56,900 bases of DNA from Catenulisporales bacterium (GCA_019510485.1 JAEKKI010000145.1:1-56900); one strand, 5' to 3'; counted from the first letter of the stretch, positions 23,490 to 33,871 are shown. The notes: a model not told the origin generated them from the sequence alone. Numbers and translations are program-made.

Positions 23490-25241
23490 CTAGCTCCCGG
23501 TCACGAACCCCAAGTTCTCGTACACCGTGTCCTGCACCCCCGGCGCCCCGTAATTCGCCAGCTTCGAGTTCGTCGCCACAATCTGCGGCCGCTGATACAG
23601 CGGCACGATGGTGTCCAGTTTCCAGATCGCCGCGTCGGCCTGGTTCGCGTACTGGGTCGCCTGGTCGCGGTCCAGGGAGCTCAGCGCCTGCGTGAACAGG
23701 CCGTCGATCTCGGGACTTCCGAGCCGGCCGTAGTTCTGCTGGATGTTCACCTTGCCGTCGGCGCCGGTCGTCGGGTTGGCGAACACCGGTTCGGCGGTGC
23801 TGATCGGGTAGGCGTTGCCGCCCAGCACGACCGGGGCGATGTCGTAGTCGCCGGTTTCGACGTACTTGGTGTAGAAGTCGGCGCCGGGGACCGGGACGAT
23901 CGTGATCTGCACGCCGATGTCCCCGAGCTGGCTCTGGACGATCTCCGCCAGCTGCTTGGAGGTGTCGTTGGTGGAGGAGATGGTGAAGCGCAGGTTCAGC
24001 GTCTTGCCACCCTTGGTGCGGGTCTTGCCGCCGTCGGTGCTGACCCAGCCGGCCGCGTCCAGCAGCTGCTTGGCGCGCGCGGCGTCCGGCTTGCCGAGGT
24101 CGCCGGAGTTGTCCTGGTAGCCCTTCTGGTTGGTGAGCAGGATGTGGTTGTTCAGCGGGTCGGTGCTCACGCCCAGCGGGCCGACGATCGCGGTGTCGAT
24201 CTGCTTGCGGTTGATGCCGATGGTCAGGGCGTTGCGGACCTTGACGTCGGACAGCGGGCCGGTGCCGGCGCCGTTGAACGTCAGGTTCCCCCACACCGGG
24301 CCGGCCGCCTTGTGCACCGTCACGTTCGGCAGGTTCTTCACCCGCGCGTAGTACGCCACGTGCGCGCCGATGCCGTACTGCAGGTCGATCTCGTTGTTGG
24401 CGAGGGAGTCGCTCTGCGCGTCGGCGTCGATCGCCCGGAAGATGATCTTGTCCAGCTTGGCCTTGTCGCCCCACCACTTCTCGTTGCGCACCAGCGTCAG
24501 GGTCTTGGCGGTCTGGTCGATCGCGTCCAGCCGGAACGGCCCGTCGGCGGTCGGGATCGCGTTCTTGAAGTCGTTCTCGAACTTCTTCGGATCGCTGTTG
24601 GTCGCCGCCGGATACAGCGGCGAGAACAGGCCCTGCCACTCGCTGAGCGGCTTGGCGAAGGTGATCACGACTTCCTTGGCGTCCTTGCCGGGCTTGACGC
24701 TCGCGATCTGGTCGTAGCCGGCGGTTGCCGCGACCTGGAACGCCTGGTTCGTGCCGTTCAGCGCCTTCCACTGCGCCTCGAAATCGGCCTCGGACACCGG
24801 CGTGCCGTCGGACCACACCGCCTGCGGGTTCAGCTCCAGCGTCACGACCTGCTGCGGCGAGGACGCCACCTGGAAGGAGGCGACCAGGTTCTTGTTGTTG
24901 TGCGGCACGCCCTGCGCGTCGGCGTAGAACGGCTGCTCCAGGACCGCGCCCATGATGTCCGACACCGAGCCGTCGGGGCCGTCGACCTCGTTGTAGTTCA
25001 TCTGCTCCGGGATCGAGACCTCCGGCCAGCGCAGCGTGCCGCCGTCGGCGAGCTTGTCCCGCGGCTGCGGGTTGATGTCGTTTCCGACCTGGGTGTTGAT
25101 GTTCTTCGCCGGTTTGCCACCGGACGGCGTGCCGCTACTGCTCGACCCGCCCTTCGATGACGAACTGCACGCGCTCATTCCCAGCGCCAGTGCGGCCACC
25201 GCGGCCACGGCCGCCAGCCGGGATCGGGAATTGTGCGTCAT
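23490..25241 (-). CDS. ABC transporter peptide-binding lipoprotein (SBP_bac_5)
   Basis: Extracytoplasmic solute-binding protein of the OppA/DppA class, 583 residues. A lipoprotein signal ends GMSAC (Cys25) and is followed by a Ser/Gly/Thr linker. Family features include the N-terminal ADGGTLRWPEVSIPEQMNYN, AVWSDGTPVSEADFEAQWKAL and the C-terminal DAAIWKLDTIVPLYQRPQIV. ATG 25241 has an AAGGAGAT site seven bases upstream; the longer open frame has none. It is last in the minus-strand order permease, permease, fused ATPases, binding protein, which is unusual because the binding protein gene more often comes first. A GC hairpin at 23447-23473 may end the operon but has no U-tract. Confidence 0.92.
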   Translation of the reverse strand: MTHNSRSRLAAVAAVAALALGMSACSSSSKGGSSSSGTPSGGKPAKNINTQVGNDINPQPRDKLADGGTLRWPEVSIPEQMNYNEVDGPDGSVSDIMGAVLEQPFYADAQGVPHNNKNLVASFQVASSPQQVVTLELNPQAVWSDGTPVSEADFEAQWKALNGTNQAFQVAATAGYDQIASVKPGKDAKEVVITFAKPLSEWQGLFSPLYPAATNSDPKKFENDFKNAIPTADGPFRLDAIDQTAKTLTLVRNEKWWGDKAKLDKIIFRAIDADAQSDSLANNEIDLQYGIGAHVAYYARVKNLPNVTVHKAAGPVWGNLTFNGAGTGPLSDVKVRNALTIGINRKQIDTAIVGPLGVSTDPLNNHILLTNQKGYQDNSGDLGKPDAARAKQLLDAAGWVSTDGGKTRTKGGKTLNLRFTISSTNDTSKQLAEIVQSQLGDIGVQITIVPVPGADFYTKYVETGDYDIAPVVLGGNAYPISTAEPVFANPTTGADGKVNIQQNYGRLGSPEIDGLFTQALSSLDRDQATQYANQADAAIWKLDTIVPLYQRPQIVATNSKLANYGAPGVQDTVYENLGFVTGS

Positions 25242-25273
25242 AGTGCTGATCTCCTTATATAGGGGATGGGCGA

Positions 25274-27817
25274 TCATGCGGCGGTGCCGTGCGGGATCAG
25301 GGCGGGCGACCGGGCGCCCAGGTGGTGGCAGGCCGCAGACCGGCCCTCGCCGCCGACCGGCAGCAACGCCGGATCCTCGGTTTCGCAGCGCAGCCGGGCC
25401 TCGGAGTCCTCCAACGCCGCGTACAGCGGACATCGGCCACGGAACCGGCAGCCGCGCAGTGCGTTGGCGTCGCCGTCCAGCACCACCGGACTCGGCGGAT
25501 CGCCCGGCAGCACGATCCGCTCGCGACGTCGCTCGACCTCCGGGTCCGGCACCGGGACCGCCGACAGCAGCGCGCGGGTATAAGGATGCTGTGGATCCTT
25601 GAACACCGGGTCCGCGTCGCCGTACTCCACGACCCGGCCCAGATTCAGCACCGCCACGCGGTCGGCCACGTGCCGCACCACGGCCAGGTCGTGCGACACG
25701 AACAGATACGCCAGCCCCAGCTCGCGTTGCAGATCGGCCAGCAGGTTCAAGATCCCCGCCCGCACCGACACGTCGAGCGCCGACACCGGCTCGTCCAGCA
25801 CCACCAGCCGCGGCTCCAACGCCAGCGCCCGCGCGATCGCCACCCGCTGCCGCTGCCCGCCGGAGAACTCGCGCGGGAACCGGTTGGCGTGCGCCGGCTC
25901 CAGCCCGACCATCCGCAGCAGCTCCTGCACCCGGGGCCCGACTTTGCCGACCCCATGCGTGCGCAACGGCTCGGCCAGCACGTCCCCGACCGGCAGCCGC
26001 GGATCCAACGACGCCAGCGGATCCTGGAAGACCGCCGCGATCCCGGCCCGCAACGGCGCCGCCCGGCGCCGCACGCCCCGGCCCCGGTTCAGCGCCGCCA
26101 GGTCCTGACCCAGGACGCTGATGCTGCCGGACTGCGGGGTCCGCAGACGCAGGATCTCCATCACGGCTGTCGTCTTGCCGCTGCCCGACTCGCCGACCAG
26201 CGCCAGCGTGGTGCCCGGTGCGATGTCGAGACTGATGCCGTCTACGGCGCGGACGGTTCCGATGCGCCGGCGGAAGATCGAGCCTTTGCTGAGCGGATGG
26301 TGTTTGACCAGGTCGCGGACGATGAGGACCGGGTCGGTGGTGACATTCGGTCCAGCGGCGCCGGCCAAGCCGGCGAGGGCATCAGCAGCCTGTTCCGCCA
26401 GCGAACCGCGCACGACAGCCGTATCAGCCAGCTGATCAGCGGTCGAACCGGGCCGGACAACCGCCTCAGCTCGCCGACTCGGCGCGCCAATCGCGCTGCC
26501 GGACAGATCGGTTCGCGTACTTTGCGCATCGAGCGCTTCGGCGGCTGGATCTGGTCGCCGACCCGGTAGGTCCTCCGTGTCGGCCGCCTTATCGGTTCGC
26601 GGGTTCGGCAGGTCGGCCGCGTCGGCATCCGCATCGGTTTGCCGGCTCGGCACGTCGAGCGTGTCGACCGCCGGGTCAGCCTGCTGAATCGGGGCGCCGA
26701 CCCCGCGGCCAGCGTGATCGGTCGCCAGGCTCACGCCATCAGCCGCTCCGGCAACGCTCGGATCCACCGCCTCCCGCGGCGCCCCCGCCATCAGATCCAA
26801 CCCCTCCAGAACCCGATGACAAGCCGCCGCCCGCCCGCCCCCGATCTCCAGCAGCTCCGGTTCGACCGTCCGGCACCGGTCCACCACGAACTCGCACCGC
26901 GGCGCGAACGGGCATCCCGCACCCAGCTCCGTCAGCGACGGCGGCGCGCCCGGGATCGCCCGCAGCCGCGCCCCGCGCGCGGCGTCCAGCCGCGGCAGCG
27001 AGCTCAGCAGCCCGGCGGTGTAAGGCATCTTCGGTGCCGCGAACAGCTCCGGCACGGTCGCCGTCTCCACCGGGCGCCCGGCGTACATCACCGTCGCCCG
27101 GTCGGCGAAGCCGGCGACGACGCCGAGGTCGTGGGTGATCAGGACGATCGCCGCGCCGGTGGCCTGCTTGGCGGTGGCCAGCACCTCCAGGATCTGGGCC
27201 TGCACCGTCACGTCCAAGGCGGTGGTCGGCTCGTCGGCGATGATCACCTCCGGGTCGTTCGCGATCGCCATCGCGATCATCACGCGCTGCCGCATGCCGC
27301 CGGAGAACTCGTGCGGGAACGCCTGCGCCCGGCGCGCCGGGTCCGGGATGCCGACCAGCTCCAGCAGCTCCACCGCCCGCCGCAGCGCGGCATCCTGCGA
27401 CACGTCGCGGTGCACCCGGATCGCCGCCGCGATCGCCTCCCCGACCCGGTACACCGGCGTCAGCGCCGAAAGCGGGTCCTGGAACACCATCGCGATGCCG
27501 GCGCCGCGGACCCGCGACAGCTCCTTGTCGTTCAACCCCAGCAGCTCCCGGCCGCGGAACCGCACCGAGCCCGACACCCGGGCGTTGGTCGGCAGCAGTC
27601 CGATCACCGCCAGCGACGACACCGACTTGCCCGATCCCGACTCCCCGACGATCGCCAGCGTCTCCCCGCGCCGCACCCGGTAACTCAGGCCTCTGACGGC
27701 GTCGAGCCGCGTCCCCTTCTCGCCGGGGAACGACACCCGCAGATCCGCGACTTCCAGCACCGCGTCGTCGCCCGGGCCGAAGCCCGCGGTCCCGCCGGAT
27801 ACGAAGTCCCCGGTCAT
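25274..27817 (-). CDS. Fused dual ATPase of peptide ABC importer (OppD-OppF fusion)
   Basis: Two complete Opp-type ATPases in one 847-residue chain. Domain 1 (residues ~18-340) has Walker A GESGSGKS (58-65), signature SGGMRQRV, Walker [13 protein letters not shown], and the Opp C-terminal Cys block ([15 protein letters not shown]). Domain 2 (~494-847) has Walker A GESGSGKT, signature SGGQRQRV, Walker [13 protein letters not shown], and its own block ([11 protein letters not shown]). Between them lies a ~150-residue Asp/Ala/Pro/Arg/Thr-rich linker with loose repeats of the type DLPxxRTDxAAD, probably disordered. It overlaps the upstream permease by four bases. OppD and OppF are separate in most bacteria, though fusions are known. 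Confidence 0.93.
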   Translation of the reverse strand: MTGDFVSGGTAGFGPGDDAVLEVADLRVSFPGEKGTRLDAVRGLSYRVRRGETLAIVGESGSGKSVSSLAVIGLLPTNARVSGSVRFRGRELLGLNDKELSRVRGAGIAMVFQDPLSALTPVYRVGEAIAAAIRVHRDVSQDAALRRAVELLELVGIPDPARRAQAFPHEFSGGMRQRVMIAMAIANDPEVIIADEPTTALDVTVQAQILEVLATAKQATGAAIVLITHDLGVVAGFADRATVMYAGRPVETATVPELFAAPKMPYTAGLLSSLPRLDAARGARLRAIPGAPPSLTELGAGCPFAPRCEFVVDRCRTVEPELLEIGGGRAAACHRVLEGLDLMAGAPREAVDPSVAGAADGVSLATDHAGRGVGAPIQQADPAVDTLDVPSRQTDADADAADLPNPRTDKAADTEDLPGRRPDPAAEALDAQSTRTDLSGSAIGAPSRRAEAVVRPGSTADQLADTAVVRGSLAEQAADALAGLAGAAGPNVTTDPVLIVRDLVKHHPLSKGSIFRRRIGTVRAVDGISLDIAPGTTLALVGESGSGKTTAVMEILRLRTPQSGSISVLGQDLAALNRGRGVRRRAAPLRAGIAAVFQDPLASLDPRLPVGDVLAEPLRTHGVGKVGPRVQELLRMVGLEPAHANRFPREFSGGQRQRVAIARALALEPRLVVLDEPVSALDVSVRAGILNLLADLQRELGLAYLFVSHDLAVVRHVADRVAVLNLGRVVEYGDADPVFKDPQHPYTRALLSAVPVPDPEVERRRERIVLPGDPPSPVVLDGDANALRGCRFRGRCPLYAALEDSEARLRCETEDPALLPVGGEGRSAACHHLGARSPALIPHGTAA

Positions 27818-28809
27818 GCCGCCACCTCCGCCGAACCCGACTCTGATGCCGATGCCGATGGCGATGCCGGTCCCGATTCCGACGTCCTGGACGCCGACGT
27901 CCCCGCCGCGTCATCCATCGCGTCCCGCAACCCGTCGCCGACGAACGCCACCGCCATCACCGTCAGAATCAGCATCAGCCCGGCCGGATAGAACAGCCAC
28001 GGGAACGAGATCGCCGAACTGGTCCCGTCGGCGATGATCGTGCCCAGCGACACGTCCGGCGGCTGCACCCCGAACCCGAAGTAGCTCAGCGACGTCTCGG
28101 CGATGATCGTGCCGCCGACGTTCAACGTCGCGTCGATGATCAGCAGCGAGGCCATGTTCGGCAGCAGATGCCGGCTGATGATCCGCAGCGGATGCACCCC
28201 CATGATCTCCGCCGCCGTCACGAACTCCCGCTCCCGCAGCGACCGCGCCAGCCCGCGCACCATCCGCGCCGTCACCATCCAGTTGAACGCCGCCAGCAGG
28301 ATCACGAACACCAGCCAGGTCCGGCCGTGGAACAGCGGCGAGGTGATGGCCAGGATCAGGAATGAGGGCAGCACCAGCAGCAGGTCCACGAACCACATCA
28401 GAACCCTGTCGGCCCATCCCCCGAAGTATCCGGCCGTCGCCCCGACGATCCCCGCGACCCCGGTCGACAACACCGCCGCGAGCAGCCCGATGATCAGCGA
28501 CTTCTGCAAGCCCCGCACCGTCTGGGCGTAGACGTCCGACCCGATCTGCGTCGTGCCGAACCAGTGCGTCGCCGACGGTCCGGTCAGGAAGTTCTCATAG
28601 TCCTTGTCCTTGTAGCCCCACGAGTTCAGATACGGCCCGATGAACGCCAGCGCGAACATCAACGCCAAGATCACCAGCCCGGCCACCGCCGGCTTGCGCC
28701 GCAGGAACCGCCGCAGCACGATCCGCCCCCGGCTCAGCGCCACCGGCTCGGCCGGGGGAAAAGCGGTGTCCTCCTCGAAGACCGCGAACTCCGTCTCCGG
28801 CGCCGCCAT
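27814..28809 (-). CDS. Peptide ABC importer permease, OppC type
   Basis: A 331-residue inner-membrane permease. An N-terminal cytoplasmic segment (~40 residues) is followed by an isolated first helix ([20 protein letters not shown]) and the main permease domain with [21 protein letters not shown] and the ATPase-contacting [20 protein letters not shown]. After the last helix comes a low-complexity tail rich in Ser, Ala, Glu and Pro that overlaps the fused ATPase gene start. ATG 28809 shares one base with the stop of the upstream permease gene (TGATG). Confidence 0.92.
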   Translation of the reverse strand: MAAPETEFAVFEEDTAFPPAEPVALSRGRIVLRRFLRRKPAVAGLVILALMFALAFIGPYLNSWGYKDKDYENFLTGPSATHWFGTTQIGSDVYAQTVRGLQKSLIIGLLAAVLSTGVAGIVGATAGYFGGWADRVLMWFVDLLLVLPSFLILAITSPLFHGRTWLVFVILLAAFNWMVTARMVRGLARSLREREFVTAAEIMGVHPLRIISRHLLPNMASLLIIDATLNVGGTIIAETSLSYFGFGVQPPDVSLGTIIADGTSSAISFPWLFYPAGLMLILTVMAVAFVGDGLRDAMDDAAGTSASRTSESGPASPSASASESGSAEVAA

Positions 28810-29789
28810 CACACACGCACCCGCGGATCCAGCAGGGCGTGCGCGATGTCCGACACCAGACCCGCGATCAGGACCAGCACCGCCGTGAACAACACCATCG
28901 CCGCCACCGCGTTCACGTCGGCCCGCCCGATCGCGTCCACGAACCACTCGCCCATCCCGTGCCAGCCGAAGATCTTCTCGGTGAACGTCACCCCGGTCAG
29001 CAGCAACCCCATCTGGTAGGCGAACAATGTCGCCATCGGTATCAGCGCCGTGCGCAGCCCGTGCTTCACCAGCGCCGGACCGCGCCGCATGCCGGTGGCA
29101 CGAGCCGTGCGGATGTAGTCGGCGCCGAGCACGTCCAGCATCGCCGAGCGCTGATACCGGCTGAACAGCGCCGCCTGGCCCAGCATCAGCGACAGCGTCG
29201 GCACCACCAGGTGCTGCGCACGGTCGGTGAGGTGCCGGACCCAGCCGCCGGCCAGACCCGGCGTGGTCTCGTTGGTATAGGGGAGCAGGGTCGTGCCGGC
29301 GGCCTGGTCGACCTTCACCGTGCCGATCTTCAGCAGCACGGCCAGCAGGAACACCGGCGCGGACAGCACCAAGAACGACAAGAACGTGATGGCGTGGTCC
29401 GACGGCCGGTACTGCCGGATCGCCGAGACGAACCCGAGCGCCACCCCGACCAGCGCGCCGGACGCCGTCCCGATCACCACCAGGCGCAGCGTCACGCCGG
29501 CCCGCCGCCCCATCTCCGCCGACACCGACGTGGCGTCGATGGTCTGGCCCAGATCACCGGTCACCACACCCTTGACCCAGTGCCCGAACCGGTCCGGCAG
29601 CGGCGTCTTGTCGTTCAGGTTCAGCTCGGTGAGCGTCGCGTCCACCGATGCCACCGGCGGCGGGGGCTGGCGCTGCGAGAAATGCTCGCGCGGGTTCAGG
29701 CTCGCCGCCGCCAGCAGATAGCCCAGGCACGTGGCTATGGTGATCAGCACCAGATAGTTGACGATCCTGCGCAGCAGGAATGGGCCCAT
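28809..29789 (-). CDS. Peptide ABC importer permease, OppB type
   Basis: A 326-residue permease and first gene of the importer operon. It has the OppB/DppB N-terminus (MGPFLLRRIVNYLVLITIAT), the periplasmic loop with NDKTPLPDRFGHWVKGVVTGDLG, and the ATPase-contacting DYIRTARATGMRRGPALVKHG. ATG 29789 has AGGAGCC about ten bases upstream; an earlier in-frame start at 29849 lacks a site. It pairs with the OppC-type permease just downstream. Confidence 0.92.
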   Translation of the reverse strand: MGPFLLRRIVNYLVLITIATCLGYLLAAASLNPREHFSQRQPPPPVASVDATLTELNLNDKTPLPDRFGHWVKGVVTGDLGQTIDATSVSAEMGRRAGVTLRLVVIGTASGALVGVALGFVSAIRQYRPSDHAITFLSFLVLSAPVFLLAVLLKIGTVKVDQAAGTTLLPYTNETTPGLAGGWVRHLTDRAQHLVVPTLSLMLGQAALFSRYQRSAMLDVLGADYIRTARATGMRRGPALVKHGLRTALIPMATLFAYQMGLLLTGVTFTEKIFGWHGMGEWFVDAIGRADVNAVAAMVLFTAVLVLIAGLVSDIAHALLDPRVRV

Positions 29790-29973
29790 AGCGTCGTGAG
29801 GCTCCTGTGTCGGGGCACGCTTGTGGCGTGTCGGAGGACAACATGGCAAGGCACTGATGTGGTTCTCGGACCGATCGGTACCCGAGAATCCCGGCTTATA
29901 TGCGGCAGCCCGCCTAAAGACCGGCCTGCCTTGGGCCGGAACTGTAGCGGCAAACCTCTATCGAACGCACGAA

Positions 29974-30010
29974 GCGCCCGATCCTCTCAAGATCCGAGAA
30001 GATCGGGCGC
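29974..30010 (-). terminator. Hairpin after the methyltransferase gene; otherwise featureless 301-base interval
   Basis: GCGCCCGATC (29974-29983) pairs perfectly with GATCGGGCGC (30001-30010), and the loop can pair further (TCTC with GAGA). It lies about 80 bases beyond the stop of the minus-strand methyltransferase. There is no U-tract, so it may be a weak terminator or an RNA-processing structure. The rest of 29790-30090 should contain the peptide importer promoter, but I see no convincing hexamers and no gene. Confidence 0.45.
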
Positions 30011-30090
30011 AGGTCCAAGATGTCAGGACACAGAACGATTCTGGCTACGAAGAATCCCGTATTCGATCGCGGTGAGCCGAGCGGGCGCTA

Positions 30091-30924
30091 TCAGGCCACG
30101 CACACGATTTCGCCGTGCACGACGTTGAACCAGCCGTCGGGCTGCTCGGCCCACTCCCGCCAACCGGCGGCGACCGCGTTCAGTTCCTCGGTGTACGCGA
30201 AACCGCAGCGGATGTACTGCTCCGCGGTCGACGACTTCGTGGTGCGATCGGCCCACAGGTCCGCCCACCACCGCCGCTCCGCGTCCGTGGCGTACACCCA
30301 CGACGAAGCGCTCGCCGTGACGTCCTCGGCGGCGAATCCGGCGGCCAGCGCCCACGAGCGCAGCCGGCGCCCGGCATCGGGATGGCCGCCGTTGAACGTC
30401 GCCAACTTCTGATACAGCCGCAGCCACTCGTCCACCGCCGGAGCTTCCGGGAACCAGCGGAAGCCGCCGTAGTCGCCGTCGCGGGCCGCGACCACGCCGC
30501 CGGGCTTGCAGACCCGCCGCATCTCCTTCAGCGCCAGCACCGGATCGGCGACGTGCTGCAACACCTGGTGCGCGTGCACGACATCGAAGCTGTCGTCGGG
30601 GAAGTCCAGGGCGTGGACGTCGGCGACCGCGAAGTGGACGTTGCCGATCCCGCGCGCCGCCACCTCGTCCTGCGCCAGCTTCAGGATGTCCTCAGAGACT
30701 TCCGTCGCGGTCACCGCGCCCGGCGCCACCGACTCGGCCAGGTCGGCGGTGATGGTGCCGGGCCCGCAACCCACGTCCAGCACGGACTTCCCGGTCGCCA
30801 GGTGCGGCAGGAGGTACGCCGCCGAGTTCGCCGCCGTCCGTGAACGGTGCGACCGGAGCACCGACTCGTGGTGGCCGTGGGTGTACGTGTTCTGCGGAGT
30901 CTCCGGTTTCGGCGTCGTCGTCAT
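30091..30924 (-). CDS. SAM-dependent methyltransferase (class I, UbiE-like)
   Basis: A 277-residue Rossmann methyltransferase. Motif I is VLDVGCGPGTITADLAESV (residues ~48-66), followed by the acidic VTATEVSEDIL, motif II-like VHFAVADVHALDFPDDSFDVVH, and HQVLQHVADPVLALKEMRRVCKPGGVVAARD, all typical of UbiE/MenG-like enzymes. The C-terminal half has an aromatic-rich segment (ERRWWADLWADR) that may cover the substrate. ATG 30924 is chosen to place MTTTPKPETP at the start. The substrate is not apparent. It is upstream of, and on the same strand as, the peptide importer but well separated from it. Confidence 0.87.
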   Translation of the reverse strand: MTTTPKPETPQNTYTHGHHESVLRSHRSRTAANSAAYLLPHLATGKSVLDVGCGPGTITADLAESVAPGAVTATEVSEDILKLAQDEVAARGIGNVHFAVADVHALDFPDDSFDVVHAHQVLQHVADPVLALKEMRRVCKPGGVVAARDGDYGGFRWFPEAPAVDEWLRLYQKLATFNGGHPDAGRRLRSWALAAGFAAEDVTASASSWVYATDAERRWWADLWADRTTKSSTAEQYIRCGFAYTEELNAVAAGWREWAEQPDGWFNVVHGEIVCVA

Positions 30925-30982
30925 GCCGGAGACTCTAACAAACATGACCGCCATTCGAGAAGATTCGTATCGCTATATGAGA

Positions 30983-31822
30983 TCAACTAAGGAAGAACTC
31001 TTCCACGACCCGCGCCACACCGTCCTCGTCGTTGCTCGCCGTGATCCCGCTCGCGGCCGCCTTCACCTGCTCGTCCGCGTTCGCCACCGCCCACGACCGC
31101 CCGGCCCAGCGCAGCATCGGCACGTCGTTCGGCATGTCACCGAACGCCACCACGTCCGCGGCGTCGATGCCGCGCGCCGCGCACCAGGCGGCCAGCGTCG
31201 AGGCCTTCGTGACCGCCGGCGGCCCCAACTCCAGCAGCCCGCGGTGCGTGGAGTAGGTGAGGTGGGCCAGCGTCCCCACGGCCGGCAGCGCCTCGGCGAA
31301 CATCGCGGCGCTGTGCCGCTCGCGGTCGGCGACCACGATCTTCAGCAGGGGCGCGCCCGCCAGCGAACCGGCCATCTCCTCGAAGCCGACGACGCGCCGT
31401 CCCGGATCGTCCTCGTCCATGTCGAACGGCGACAGCACGTACTCCGGCTCGCGCAGCATCCCGGTCGGCGTCTCCAGCGCGAACCGCGCCGCCGGCAGAG
31501 CGGTCCGCATGGCGGCCAGCAGTTCGGGCAGCGTCGCCGCCTCGAACGGCCGGAGGTCGTAGGCGAGCGCGGCCGCCAGGTCGTAGCACGCCGCGCCGTT
31601 GGAGGCGATGACGTGCGGCAGCCGCCCGAACGCCGGCGCCAGCCGGTCCAGCCACCGGATCGGCCGCGCGGTGACGGCGATGACGTGGACGCCGCGCTCC
31701 ATGGCCAGATCCAGGGCGGCCCGCGTGCGCGCGGAGGTGCTGCCGTCGGTGCGCAGCAGCGTGCGGTCCAGGTCGGTGGCGATGACTTTGGGAGGGTTCA
31801 CGCGATCAAGCGTGGCACGCAT
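30983..31822 (-). CDS. HAD-superfamily Cof-type phosphatase
   Basis: A ~279-residue Cof-type (HAD IIB) hydrolase, typically acting on sugar phosphates or nucleotides. Motif I is IATDLDRTLLRTDG, where Arg replaces the Gly more often seen in DLDGTLL. Motif II is VIAVTARP, and motif IV is VVAFGDMPNDVPMLRWAG, followed by AVANADEQVKAAASGITASN. ATG 31822 is preferred; the frame is open to 31867. Divergent from the STM4015-like gene. Confidence 0.87.
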   Translation of the reverse strand: MRATLDRVNPPKVIATDLDRTLLRTDGSTSARTRAALDLAMERGVHVIAVTARPIRWLDRLAPAFGRLPHVIASNGAACYDLAAALAYDLRPFEAATLPELLAAMRTALPAARFALETPTGMLREPEYVLSPFDMDEDDPGRRVVGFEEMAGSLAGAPLLKIVVADRERHSAAMFAEALPAVGTLAHLTYSTHRGLLELGPPAVTKASTLAAWCAARGIDAADVVAFGDMPNDVPMLRWAGRSWAVANADEQVKAAASGITASNDEDGVARVVEEFFLS

Positions 31823-31916
31823 GGTGTACCGACCGAAACGGGCTGCCATGCCATCCGCCGCGGGCATCGCCGCGATTCCGGCGCGCGCTGTCGGGCCGGG
31901 ACGATAGCGTGCCCGC

Positions 31917-32876
31917 GTGATTCAGGACTTCCGCCACGACGCCCTGGCGACCTTCCACGGTCTGCCGATCTTCGCTTTCGGGTTCGGTGAACCAGCCGAT
32001 CTGGAACCGGCCGGCGTCCCCGATGACATCGAGAAGTGGGCTTGGCACGTCGGCTGCACCGACTACGAGGGCCCCGAGGGCCCGCGGATCTGGGAGCTGT
32101 TCCTGGCCTCGGTCGACACCACCCGGATCAAGGCTCTGACGCTGGGCGCCTGGGAGTCGGAAATGGCCGGCGAGGGGCAGGACGCGTTCCAGGAGGCGGT
32201 GCTCGCCGCCGCCGATCGGTTCCCGGCCCTGGAGGCGCTGTTCGTCGGCGACATCCCCGCCGACAGGTCCGAGGTCTCCTGGATCGAGCAGGCCGATCCG
32301 GGACCGCTGCTGGCCGCCCTGCCCGAGCTCGTCGAATTCGGTCTGCGCGGCACGACCGATCTGACCATCGAGCCGCTCGCGCACGACCGCCTGCGCGAGT
32401 TGACCGTCCAGACCGGCGGGCTGCCTCCGCAGGTGGTCCGCGCCATCGGCGAGTCGCGCCTGCCCGCGTTGACCGCCCTGGACCTCTATCTCGGCACCGT
32501 CCACTACGGCGGCGGGGCGGAGCTGGAAGACCTGGCCGCCATCCTGTCCGGTGCGGCCTTCCCGAACCTGCGCCATCTGGGCCTGCGCAACGCCGAGGAC
32601 ACCGACAACCTGGCCGCCGCCCTCGCCCACGCCCCGGTCGTCGCCCAACTGGAATCGCTGGACCTGTCCCTGGGGATGCTCGGTGACGCCGGCGCCGCCG
32701 CGCTGCTCGCCGGGCAACCGCTGACCCATCTGCGGGCCCTGATTCTGCGCCACCACTTCCTGAGCGAGGAGATGATCGCCCGGCTCCGGGAAGCCCTGCC
32801 GGAGACCGACATCGACGTGGACGAGAAGCTCGGGGCCCGCGATGAGGACAACCGCTACATCGCAGTGGCCGAATGA
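31917..32876 (+). CDS. STM4015-like leucine-rich-repeat protein
   Basis: A 319-residue protein with irregular leucine-rich repeats in its second half (ALTALDLYLGTVH, FPNLRHLGLRNAED, LESLDLSLGMLGDAGAAALL, LTHLRALILRHHF). The opening (FHGLPIFAFGF) and overall form match, from memory, the family named after Salmonella STM4015, whose function is unknown. A -10-like TAGCGT lies six bases before GTG 31917, so the message is probably leaderless. It overlaps the next gene by four bases. The two belong to a set that in other genomes also includes radical-SAM and phosphatase-like genes, which are not present here. Confidence 0.7.
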   Translation: MIQDFRHDALATFHGLPIFAFGFGEPADLEPAGVPDDIEKWAWHVGCTDYEGPEGPRIWELFLASVDTTRIKALTLGAWESEMAGEGQDAFQEAVLAAADRFPALEALFVGDIPADRSEVSWIEQADPGPLLAALPELVEFGLRGTTDLTIEPLAHDRLRELTVQTGGLPPQVVRAIGESRLPALTALDLYLGTVHYGGGAELEDLAAILSGAAFPNLRHLGLRNAEDTDNLAAALAHAPVVAQLESLDLSLGMLGDAGAAALLAGQPLTHLRALILRHHFLSEEMIARLREALPETDIDVDEKLGARDEDNRYIAVAE

Positions 32877-33871
32877 TCATGCCTGCCAGTCCCCTGAACT
32901 GGGTCGTGGTCGTAGCCGACGGCGACCCGGTGCGAGCCGGGTGGAACCGGGCGGCGCAGGCGGCCGGGGTCGCCGCGCCGCGGTTCGTGACCTGGGCGTC
33001 GGTGCTTGCCTCCGAAGCCGGGTTCCGGCGCGGTGAACACGTGTTCTTCGAGCGCCTGCACGGGTGGCGGCCCTCGAATCCGGTCGGCGGCCAGCGGGCT
33101 CGCCACCAGGCGTTCGAGGCGGCGGTACGGCGGCTGGACGCGACCGTGGCCGAAACCGGGGCGGTCCTGGTCACGGCGCCGGAAACGGCCGTGCTGGCGC
33201 TGGATCGGAACGACCGGGACGCCTTCCTGCGCGAGCGCGGCGTCCCGGTCCTGGAGCCGTCGGACCCCATGCAGGCCGGAACCAACATCATGCAGCCCCG
33301 GTTCGCCGCGGCCGACGACTGGATCGCCGACCGTTCGCACACCACGTTGTATCCGCACTACACGCGCAGTGGCGTCGAGGTTCGGCGCGGGCCGGCCGAG
33401 TCCAGCGCGAACGCCCTGGACATCCGGAACATGGCCGAGATGCTGGAGCCGGACGGCATCCACGCCGTCGCCTGGCTGCACCGGGCCTACCTCGACAACG
33501 ATTTCTACGACATGCGCTTCGGGCTCGTCGACGGGAAGGTGACCCACGCCGCCGGCGTCGTCCGGGAGCGGATCATCGCCCGGGAATGGTACGGCGGCCG
33601 GCGCCGCGAGCTGGCGGACTTCCAGGACCGGTTCGGTGACGCACGATGGTCGAAGCTGGTGGCGCTGGCCGAGCGGACTGCCGCACTGTTCCCCGGTATC
33701 CGATCTCTGGGGGTTGACGTCATCCTGGACAACTTCGAGGCCGAGTACGTGTTCGACGTCAATCCCTTCGGCGCGCATCTGCCCGGACTGGTCGGCGATC
33801 CCGGCACGATCGGTGAGGGGGTATCGGTGCGGGCCGCGGTTCTGCGTTCGTTGTCATCTTCCGACCGATGA
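32873..33871 (+). CDS. STM4014-like protein (possible ATP-grasp fold)
   Basis: A 332-residue protein translationally coupled to the STM4015-like gene (ATGA overlap). The N-terminal part is a Rossmann-like segment (NWVVVVADGDPVRAGWNRAA). The centre has LDRNDRDAFLRERGVPVLEP, and the end has LGVDVILDNFEAEYVFDVNP, an arrangement like the metal- and ATP-binding end of ATP-grasp ligases (Asp/Glu followed by VNP). I recall this family as STM4014. Its reaction is unknown. Conservation of the pair suggests the LRR protein and the ligase-like protein act together. Confidence 0.65.
   Translation: MIMPASPLNWVVVVADGDPVRAGWNRAAQAAGVAAPRFVTWASVLASEAGFRRGEHVFFERLHGWRPSNPVGGQRARHQAFEAAVRRLDATVAETGAVLVTAPETAVLALDRNDRDAFLRERGVPVLEPSDPMQAGTNIMQPRFAAADDWIADRSHTTLYPHYTRSGVEVRRGPAESSANALDIRNMAEMLEPDGIHAVAWLHRAYLDNDFYDMRFGLVDGKVTHAAGVVRERIIAREWYGGRRRELADFQDRFGDARWSKLVALAERTAALFPGIRSLGVDVILDNFEAEYVFDVNPFGAHLPGLVGDPGTIGEGVSVRAAVLRSLSSSDR

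Noticed and set aside
29790..30090. Small genes in the 301-base interval upstream of the peptide importer
   Set aside because: The short open frames lack ribosome sites, conserved motifs and typical codon bias.
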